61,112 nt of DNA. Origin: a virus. The DNA is taken from the IMG/VR virus record IMGVR_UViG_3300032116_000195, positions 1 to 61,112 of that record; one strand, given 5' to 3'. Below the pieces are notes generated by a model, which was not told where the DNA came from, did not search any database, and saw nothing but the letters and a program-made list of their open reading frames with translations. Shown here piece after piece: positions 55,697-61,112 of the stretch (position 1 is its first letter; the number at the start of each line of letters is the position of its first letter). The position numbers and the translations under genes were made by a program.

Positions 55697-56096
55697 GAAG
55701 GACGTAAAGTATATCAAGCAGATAGCTGATAGGCTTCCAGTGGTATTTGACCAGACTGTCTCTGGGTACTACGAGGATTATAATGAAGAGGGCGAGATGC
55801 AGGTGTTTCCAAACATAGTAAACCATCCGGTTAATCATGTTCGCAGGATGAGGAAGGCTTACGAGAGTCTGGGCATGGATGGGATTAGGACTTACTTGGA
55901 AATGATTCATAAACTTCAAATACAAAGAAATGAGAATTTTCGACAGCAAGAACTATCGGTGGTACCTGAAGATCTACGAACCGACACTGGATCTCTGGAT
56001 TCTGGAATTGACTCTGAGAATACCGTACTGGATAAAACGGGAGAGTCTGGAGTTGGTAAGAGAAAGAGAAGAAAGAACAATAAGGGAGATAACTGA
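55689..56096 (+). CDS. Small acidic protein with basic tail
   Basis: A 135-residue protein. A helical ~80-residue N-terminal part (DVKYIKQIADRLPVVFDQ..., LGMDGIRTYLEMIH) is followed by a Ser/Asp-rich linker and a basic KRKRRKNNKG tail. The 3' half overlaps another open frame (55930-56190), so the two may share this DNA. Confidence 0.6.
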   Translation: MNKKDVKYIKQIADRLPVVFDQTVSGYYEDYNEEGEMQVFPNIVNHPVNHVRRMRKAYESLGMDGIRTYLEMIHKLQIQRNENFRQQELSVVPEDLRTDTGSLDSGIDSENTVLDKTGESGVGKRKRRKNNKGDN

Positions 56097-56190
56097 GTTC
56101 TTTGATGCTAGACTGCCAGACACCAAACGGAAAAAAGTTCATAAGTCACCAGCTAAGGACACAAAGGCTCCTAGAAAAAAAGGGGTATAA
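55930..56190 (+). CDS. Overlapping frame of 86 residues
   Basis: MRIFDSKNYRWYLKIYEPTL... is helical and ends in a Lys-rich KKVHKSPAKDTKAPRKKG tail. It overlaps the preceding gene by 167 bases and the next by 86. Its composition is protein-like, but overlaps this long are unusual, so it is a candidate only. Confidence 0.35.
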   Translation: MRIFDSKNYRWYLKIYEPTLDLWILELTLRIPYWIKRESLELVREREERTIREITEFFDARLPDTKRKKVHKSPAKDTKAPRKKGV

Positions 56191-56608
56191 GTTCTTTAAC
56201 ATGTCATCAGACTCGTCAAAGGCTGATGTCCTGATAGCCAAGGAAGTTGAAGGAATGTTTGTACTGTGTGGAGTTGCCGAGATTAAGAGCCGTGAGATGG
56301 CTGGTAGTGTACCGCTGACTGTAGAATATCTCAGATCCAATGGCGGATATCTAATAACAAACGACAAGCTACTGTACGGATCTGATGCAAGTCAACTCTT
56401 TGGTGTACCATTTTTTATAATTGTCAACTTATTAATTGACAAAAAGATCCTGATCTGGAAAGTTACTGACGATCAGGGTCTTTATCTGTTTGACTTTGAG
56501 ACTAAGAATACGTCAACGCAGATGACCTGCAATGGCGGAACGATAACCAGACCAAACTCCTTCCTGCCTGTAGACAAGGCGACTATAATTGAGTACGAAG
56601 AATACTAA
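56105..56608 (+). CDS. PD-(D/E)XK nuclease-like protein
   Basis: A 167-residue protein from the ATG at 56105 (MLDCQTPNGKKFISHQL). KADVLIAK then VAEIKSREM gives D...ExK at the proper spacing, followed by strand/helix and PFFIIVNLLIDKK. It is probably a nuclease of the restriction-endonuclease-like fold. Its neighbour at 56589 is another. Confidence 0.6.
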   Translation: MLDCQTPNGKKFISHQLRTQRLLEKKGYKFFNMSSDSSKADVLIAKEVEGMFVLCGVAEIKSREMAGSVPLTVEYLRSNGGYLITNDKLLYGSDASQLFGVPFFIIVNLLIDKKILIWKVTDDQGLYLFDFETKNTSTQMTCNGGTITRPNSFLPVDKATIIEYEEY

Positions 56609-56963
56609 CAGGATAGGGGATACCGCTGAGTTCCTGTTTGATGCCAGAGCGGTACAGAGGGGTTTTGTCGTTAACAGGCCAATACATTCTGGTACTATAT
56701 ACGACAGGGTTATTGAAAGTGGCGGTAAGTTCTTTAAGGTTCAGATCAAGTGTCTAACTAAGAATCATCACCGTGGTGGTGTTATAGTAAATCTAGTCAG
56801 AAAGAACAATGACAGCTACCCTACAGATAAGGTTGACGTCATAGCTGTTTACCTTCTTCACAGAGATAAGTGGCACTTCTTTAAAAACACAGGAAGTAGA
56901 AGTATATATATAGGTAGGAAGGATAAACAAGAAAACTGGGACATATTCTATGAGGAGGTTTAA
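56589..56963 (+). CDS. PD-(D/E)XK endonuclease, TTG start
   Basis: A 124-residue protein. GDTAEFLFDARAVQRGFVVNRPI..., DRVIE, KVQIKCLT. This is the E...D...QxK pattern of small stand-alone PD-(D/E)XK endonucleases. The TTG start at 56589 overlaps the upstream gene by 20 bases. Confidence 0.7.
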   Translation: MSTKNTNRIGDTAEFLFDARAVQRGFVVNRPIHSGTIYDRVIESGGKFFKVQIKCLTKNHHRGGVIVNLVRKNNDSYPTDKVDVIAVYLLHRDKWHFFKNTGSRSIYIGRKDKQENWDIFYEEV

Positions 56964-57219
56964 AATAACATACAAGCGTTTTAAGAAGGTCTGGGGATAT
57001 GCAGACCTTACTAAGAACGAAATCTCCATTGATGACCGTGCCAAGGGTAAGAAACATTTAGAGATTCTGATACATGAGACCGTACACCTTCTTTGGCCAG
57101 ACGCCAGCGAAGAGGAGGTTGTCAAGAAAAGCATCATCCTCACCAATACTCTGTGGCACGAAATGTACCGCAGGGTTGACGATAGAAATAATATACCACT
57201 TCAAGACGGAACAATATGA
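56950..57219 (+). CDS. Small zincin (HExxH) metalloprotease
   Basis: An 89-residue protein. LEILIHETVHLLWPDA carries HExxH at about residues 41-45, as in SprT-type and related small zincins. The C-terminal third is helical. It overlaps both neighbours. The substrate is unknown. Confidence 0.65.
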   Translation: MRRFKITYKRFKKVWGYADLTKNEISIDDRAKGKKHLEILIHETVHLLWPDASEEEVVKKSIILTNTLWHEMYRRVDDRNNIPLQDGTI

Positions 57220-57449
57220 AAGAGAGATTTACAAAACTTCCAGCATACTTCTACGAGGACGGTAGGATATGGTTCCATGACCTATGGATGAACCTGTTTC
57301 AGGTAGAAGGATTTATTGAGACAGACATTGAGTACAAGTCTCCTGAAGGAGATGAGGTTACTACCAACGGGACAAAGGTGTTCTGTAAGTCTGGTATGGA
57401 GTACGATGTATATATGCCTGTAGAGGAGTTCTTGGAGTTGATGTCATAA
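57216..57449 (+). CDS. Small beta protein
   Basis: A 77-residue acidic, aromatic-rich protein (MKERFTKLPAYFYEDGRIW...) ending PVEEFLELMS. The ATGA overlap with the zincin gene suggests a partner or substrate of it. The function is unknown. Confidence 0.6.
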   Translation: MKERFTKLPAYFYEDGRIWFHDLWMNLFQVEGFIETDIEYKSPEGDEVTTNGTKVFCKSGMEYDVYMPVEEFLELMS

Positions 57450-57464
57450 TTCACCCCCTGTTTT
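57446..57464 (+). repeat. 19-nt post-stop repeat, copy 2
   Basis: ATAATTCACCCCCTGTTTT starts inside the stop of the 57216 gene. It is identical to 38672-38690 on the other strand and likewise lies directly after a stop codon, reading in the gene's direction. Confidence 0.75.
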
Positions 57465-57490
57465 CCACACCCCCGAACTTGGCCCATTCT

Positions 57491-57498
57491 AACTTTGC
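57491..57498 (+). promoter_or_regulatory. Bacteroidota -7 box, leaderless promoter
   Basis: An exact TAACTTTG seven bases before the ATG at 57505. Transcription would begin at or next to the start codon. The -33 part is not clear. A CCCCCGAAC word lies at 57470. Confidence 0.55.
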
Positions 57499-57504
57499 TA
57501 TTGC

Positions 57505-58491
57505 ATGAAAGTGTTGTCCTACATCAAGGGGAACGATGGTTCCTCATATCATAGGGTAACCATGCCAAACCGAACTATCGATGCAGAGATCAGAGAGGTG
57601 GCAGAACTAACAGAGCCAGACTTGGCTTGGTGTGATATTCTACACTTCAGTAGGCACACAATAGTAGCTGCAAGATTTCTGGACGAACTAAAGAGGAAGC
57701 ATGGTTTTAAAGTCATTCTAGACAATGATGACTGGTGGGAGGTACATCCTGACCATCCGAAGTATTATCTATGGACCAAGAGTAATACTGCACTTCAGGT
57801 CAGGTCACACATGATGTATTCTGATGCAGTCACTTGTACGCACGAGCGGATGGCTGATGCGATCAGGGTTTACAACCCTAACGTGTACGTGATACCTAAC
57901 GCCTTAGATTATGGCAAGGGTCAGTTCAGGTACAAGAAACAAAAGACTAGTGATAAGGTTAGGTTGTTATACGCCAGCACTATCATGAACTATAGCAACA
58001 CGGCAATCATTGCCGGGGCGATGAAAAAGCTTAAACATCTCAACATTGAGATTGTGATAGCTGGTCATCACGACAGTCCGCTCTTTGACATACTGGTTAA
58101 GAACTTAACTGCAGACGGTGAGATACCTCACAGGTTTACGAAGTGGTCTAGTCCTGATAATTATATGTCAGGATACGAGGGCGATATCGGAATACTTCCG
58201 AGTAAGCCCACAAAATTTAACAGCTATAAGAGTAACCTGAAGGTATTAGAGTATGGAGCCCTAAAGATTCCAGCAGTGGTATCCGAATGTGATCCTTACT
58301 TAGGTATGGATGTCAACTATTTCAATGGCGAAAATTCTTTTGTCGAACATGTGACTCGCTTGGTTGAAGATCCTTTATATAGGGTTAAAAGAGGGGAGGA
58401 TTTATACAAATTCTGTAAGCATAATTATAACCTAGCTGACTACGCAGACCGTAGGCTATCGATATATAAAGAAGTATATGGACTACACTAA
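57505..58491 (+). CDS. GT-B glycosyltransferase
   Basis: A 328-residue protein. MKVLSYIKGNDGSSYHRVTMP is an N-terminal Rossmann-like start. VILDNDDWWEVHPDHP, VYVIPNALDY, VRLLYASTIMNYSNT, IEIVIAGHHDS and NLKVLEYGALKIPAVVSE (with the E of the sugar-nucleotide site) follow the GT4-like family order. It probably modifies host surface sugars, virions or DNA. The acceptor is unknown. It has its own leaderless host-type promoter. Confidence 0.8.
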   Translation: MKVLSYIKGNDGSSYHRVTMPNRTIDAEIREVAELTEPDLAWCDILHFSRHTIVAARFLDELKRKHGFKVILDNDDWWEVHPDHPKYYLWTKSNTALQVRSHMMYSDAVTCTHERMADAIRVYNPNVYVIPNALDYGKGQFRYKKQKTSDKVRLLYASTIMNYSNTAIIAGAMKKLKHLNIEIVIAGHHDSPLFDILVKNLTADGEIPHRFTKWSSPDNYMSGYEGDIGILPSKPTKFNSYKSNLKVLEYGALKIPAVVSECDPYLGMDVNYFNGENSFVEHVTRLVEDPLYRVKRGEDLYKFCKHNYNLADYADRRLSIYKEVYGLH

Positions 58492-59053
58492 GATGGAATT
58501 TGACCCAACTGTCAAGAAATCCTTGACAACTGTATATCCTAAACTTAAGGATATCGTTGGTTCGGGGGATGACAAGATGTTGAGATATGTATTATTAATG
58601 TACGATGTCAACAGTCCACTACGTCAAAACTATCCTGAGCTTGGTAAAAGAAAACAGTTTGCTGCATCGATGGCCGGATATGATTTGGCTAAGGATGATG
58701 TAACTGCTCTGTTTGATTTTAAGATCAATGAAGAGCCATACGAGGAATTGCTAGATATGATCATCAATTACCTAAAGTACCAGAACAACTGGGTTTGGGC
58801 GATGATCGTCAGCAATGAGCAGGCATTCTTTGAATACAATAGGAGGGTAATGATGCCAGTTGAAGGTAATAGGGATAAGGATATCCTTCAGGCCATCAGC
58901 ATCAAGACACAGATCATGAACTCACAAGACGAGATATATCAGCGCCTACTGAAATACTATCGAGACCTGAGCGGTGGAGACGCATCGCTTGAGGAGTCAA
59001 TCACCACAAGAAAAAGGTTAAGACCGGAATCAATAGCAAATGGAGTTGTATAA
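58478..59053 (+). CDS. Protein in the small-terminase position
   Basis: A 191-residue helical, charged protein. It lies upstream of the large terminase (interrupted only by an HNH gene), which is where crAss-like phages encode the small-subunit-like protein. No clear helix-turn-helix was identified. The assignment is positional. Confidence 0.5.
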   Translation: MDYTKMEFDPTVKKSLTTVYPKLKDIVGSGDDKMLRYVLLMYDVNSPLRQNYPELGKRKQFAASMAGYDLAKDDVTALFDFKINEEPYEELLDMIINYLKYQNNWVWAMIVSNEQAFFEYNRRVMMPVEGNRDKDILQAISIKTQIMNSQDEIYQRLLKYYRDLSGGDASLEESITTRKRLRPESIANGVV

Positions 59054-59654
59054 AAAATGTTCGACCTGTAAAGTGACTTTTAGTATTACCGATTTTAATA
59101 AAGATCGTAGAACTAAAGATGGCCATACGCCTCAGTGTAGGTATTGTAGGATAAAGGCAAAAAAGTTACACTACGATTCAAACAGGGAGAGAATATTGGC
59201 TGACAAAAAGAAAGAGTATAAAAAAACAGCTGATAAACAGAGAGCTAGAAGCATCAAATACTACTACGATAATAAAGATTCAGTAAGGAAAAGGCAAGCT
59301 AAATACCTGAAAGAATACAGATCTAGGGATGAGAATAGAATAATTCATAATGTAAGATCGAGGGTAAGATTTGTTTGTAAGGGTATTGAGTTACCCAAGA
59401 CAAAAATGAAATATCTAGGATGTACTGGTAGTGAGTTAAAGGCATACTTAGAAAGTCAGTTTATAGAAGGAATGACTTGGGATAATTATGGTACTGTTTG
59501 GCATGTTGATCATAAACTACCTCTGTCTTGGATAGATGTATATCATGAAGGAGATAGGTCGTTTGCGTTTTCATACAAGAATTTGCAGCCAATGTTTGCT
59601 GTGGATAATATTAGAAAAGGAGGAAGAAGGGCAGATGTTCAATCCAATAGATAA
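59040..59654 (+). CDS. HNH homing endonuclease
   Basis: A 204-residue protein. The zinc ribbon CSTCKVTFSITDFNKDRRTKDG...CRYCRIK is followed by a basic helical linker and an HNH-type end (WHVDHKLPLSWID, with KNLQPMFAVDN). It overlaps the neighbours by 14 and 20 bases, so it is inserted cleanly next to the terminase gene, a common homing target. It is AT-rich and has no GHTCGGGGG site. Confidence 0.85.
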   Translation: MELYKKCSTCKVTFSITDFNKDRRTKDGHTPQCRYCRIKAKKLHYDSNRERILADKKKEYKKTADKQRARSIKYYYDNKDSVRKRQAKYLKEYRSRDENRIIHNVRSRVRFVCKGIELPKTKMKYLGCTGSELKAYLESQFIEGMTWDNYGTVWHVDHKLPLSWIDVYHEGDRSFAFSYKNLQPMFAVDNIRKGGRRADVQSNR

Positions 59655-61112
59655 CGGATCTACAGAAGAGATTCAGGGTCTTGTCTGTAACCTTCCGCCA
59701 GCCGGAAAGGTTTACAATGTTTTGACTGGACAGGTTGAACCAAGGCTGATACTATCAAGATCTCCCAAAGCAAAAGAACAATACTGGGAAACAGTTAAGC
59801 TCCCTAAAGATTATGTGAAGCTAAGAGAAAAGGAGACTGCCAGACAGATGGAAGATAAAGAGTTCTTCGATCCTGTACTAGAGCAGTTTAGAACTGAAGA
59901 GTGGGACAGGAGACTAAATGGAGTCTGGTTCTATAACAATGGCGTTCCAACCTATCTAACAGGCTTACACTACTTCTACTTAAACTATTGGAATCTAGAT
60001 ACTGGCGTACCAAAGTACAGGGATACAGACAGGAAGTACTTCTACTTCTTGCAGTACTGTATAGAAGACCCTGAGTGTTTTGGTATGGTAGAGATTACTA
60101 AACGTAGGCAGGGTAAGACATTCAGGGGTGGAGTATTCCTCTACGAATATACCTCTAGGACTAAGAATGCAAGAGCAGGTGTACAGTCCAAAACTGGCTC
60201 GGACGCCAAGGAGGTTTTTCGTAAAGCAATAATCCAACCATTTAAGAAACTACCCGACTTCTTTGTTCCGGTGTACGATCAGTCAAAGGGATTGACTCCA
60301 ACATCAGAGCTTAGGTTTTTTAATACGGTAGTAAAAGGTAAGAAGGCTGCCAGCATTTTGGACGAGGATGAGCTGGAAAGTATGATCGACTGGAAGTCAT
60401 CAGATGCTATATCGTATGACGGTCAGAAGTTGCAAAGATACTTAGGTGATGAGGTTGGTAAGACGGCAGAGATAAATGTGTGGGAAAGATATCTGGTGAC
60501 TAGGTATTGTCACTTGGATGATGAAGGTAAGATCATAGGTAAGTGTCTTCTGACAACAACAGTCGAAGACATGGAACAGGGTGGTGCGCCTTTTAAGAAG
60601 ATCTGGGATAACTCGGATCATACCAAGAAGACTGGCAAGAGGACTCCTTCAGGATTGTATAGGTACTTCTGTCCATCGGATCATACTAGGTACTACGATC
60701 AGTATGGACTGGCGGATAGAGACAAAGCTCTGGAGGAGATACTGGACGAGAGGAAGCTACTGACAAATGACCCCCGAGCTCTCAGCGCTGTGATCCGTAA
60801 GGAGCCACTAAGTTGGGAGGAGGCGTTCAGGATAGACGGATCTAAATGTCTGTACAACGCCATGAAGCTGAATGAAAGGCTTGACAGGTTAAGCTGGAAA
60901 GAGAACCTAACAACAAGGGGAAACTTTGTTTGGCAGAATGGGGAGAGAGATACCAGAGTAATCTGGGAACCAAACAGGCAAGGACGATGGGAGATTGTAA
61001 AGCTCTTTGATACTGACGAAGAAAGTAACAGGTATGTTAAAAAGGGTGAAAGCTACTACCCGAACAACAGTGGATTTGTAATGGGTGTTGACCCTATCGA
61101 CCACAACCAAAC
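59635..61112 (+). CDS. terL: Large terminase subunit (5' part, runs off the window)
   Basis: At least 492 residues from the ATG at 59635 (MFNPIDNGSTEE), 20 bases inside the HNH gene. ITKRRQGKTFRGG is the Walker A-like ATPase site (about 160). ILDEDELESMID is the Walker B region (about 245). The nuclease domain begins at the edge with VMGVDPIDHN. The order and the YFYFLQYCIEDPECFG context match crAss-like large terminases (recalled). It packages DNA into heads with the small subunit. Confidence 0.9.
   Translation, partial: MFNPIDNGSTEEIQGLVCNLPPAGKVYNVLTGQVEPRLILSRSPKAKEQYWETVKLPKDYVKLREKETARQMEDKEFFDPVLEQFRTEEWDRRLNGVWFYNNGVPTYLTGLHYFYLNYWNLDTGVPKYRDTDRKYFYFLQYCIEDPECFGMVEITKRRQGKTFRGGVFLYEYTSRTKNARAGVQSKTGSDAKEVFRKAIIQPFKKLPDFFVPVYDQSKGLTPTSELRFFNTVVKGKKAASILDEDELESMIDWKSSDAISYDGQKLQRYLGDEVGKTAEINVWERYLVTRYCHLDDEGKIIGKCLLTTTVEDMEQGGAPFKKIWDNSDHTKKTGKRTPSGLYRYFCPSDHTRYYDQYGLADRDKALEEILDERKLLTNDPRALSAVIRKEPLSWEEAFRIDGSKCLYNAMKLNERLDRLSWKENLTTRGNFVWQNGERDTRVIWEPNRQGRWEIVKLFDTDEESNRYVKKGESYYPNNSGFVMGVDPIDHNQ

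Noticed and set aside
1-61112. Recoding of TGA or TAG as in some crAss-like phages
   Set aside because: Genes end in TAA, TAG and TGA at normal overlaps, and long genes stay open under the standard bacterial code. The tRNA-Trp reads CCA, not a stop codon.
1-61112. CRISPR arrays or insertion sequences
   Set aside because: No regularly spaced 25-40-nt repeats and no transposase or terminal inverted repeats were seen.
1-61112. GHTCGGGGG as a sequencing artefact
   Set aside because: The word occurs in both orientations inside intact reading frames that would be broken by false G insertions, and its upstream bases are conserved too.

Overview
The window is part of the genome of a tailed phage, most likely of a Bacteroidota host. 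Three things point to the host: most starts lack a purine-rich Shine-Dalgarno and sit in A- or AC-rich leaders; several upstream regions carry the Bacteroidota -7 element TAnnTTTG; and the fiber and small-protein families are those of Bacteroidota phages. The head-tail and tail-hub proteins resemble those of crAss-like podophages (moderate confidence, recalled family resemblance only). No virion RNA polymerase is visible, and portal and capsid genes would lie in the roughly missing stretch between the terminase at the right edge and the structural tail end at the left edge.

Layout. 1-34 kb (rightward, late): end of a structural gene, a conserved protein, two mosaic tail fibers with smaller virion proteins between them, small membrane proteins and a probable unimolecular spanin, ring/adaptor proteins interrupted by a GIY-YIG homing endonuclease, a hub protein split into separate ORFs, two ejection-type proteins, a 3051-residue polyvalent protein (HExxH and ART-like segments), then a lysis block with three different peptidoglycan hydrolases, two holin candidates and coiled-coil membrane proteins. 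34-53 kb (mostly leftward, early/middle): many small proteins, dNMP kinase, a second GIY-YIG endonuclease, PD-(D/E)XK nuclease, primase-helicase, replication initiator-like protein, YqaJ/lambda-type exonuclease plus ERF annealing protein, a Cro/CI-like repressor facing the other way, a tyrosine recombinase, a DnaA-domain-IV-like protein, tRNA-Trp, and a run of tiny genes. 53-54 kb: a largely non-coding hinge with a host-type promoter, phage-type promoter motifs, a tRNA-like gene and folded RNA candidates. 54-61 kb (rightward): HNH protein, DUF4846-like protein, tandem GroES-like protein, nucleases, a small zincin, a glycosyltransferase, a TerS-position protein, an HNH endonuclease and the start of the large terminase.

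Main discovery. In the leftward run of tiny genes (49.1-51.7 kb) nearly every gap between genes carries a compact RNA element just upstream of an AC-repeat leader. Two are full-consensus hammerhead ribozymes, one type I (51122-51174) and one type III (51644-51700). Five others share another design that looks like the acceptor/T-arm half of a tRNA: a 13-bp two-part helix with a 7-nt loop containing CG at positions 3-4. Together these suggest that a polycistronic transcript is cut into single-gene mRNAs, partly by self-cleavage and perhaps partly by tRNA-processing enzymes. A second genome-scale signal is a 9-mer, GHTCGGGGG, present about 40 times, in all reading frames and mostly on the + strand regardless of gene direction, but missing from the segments that look recently acquired.
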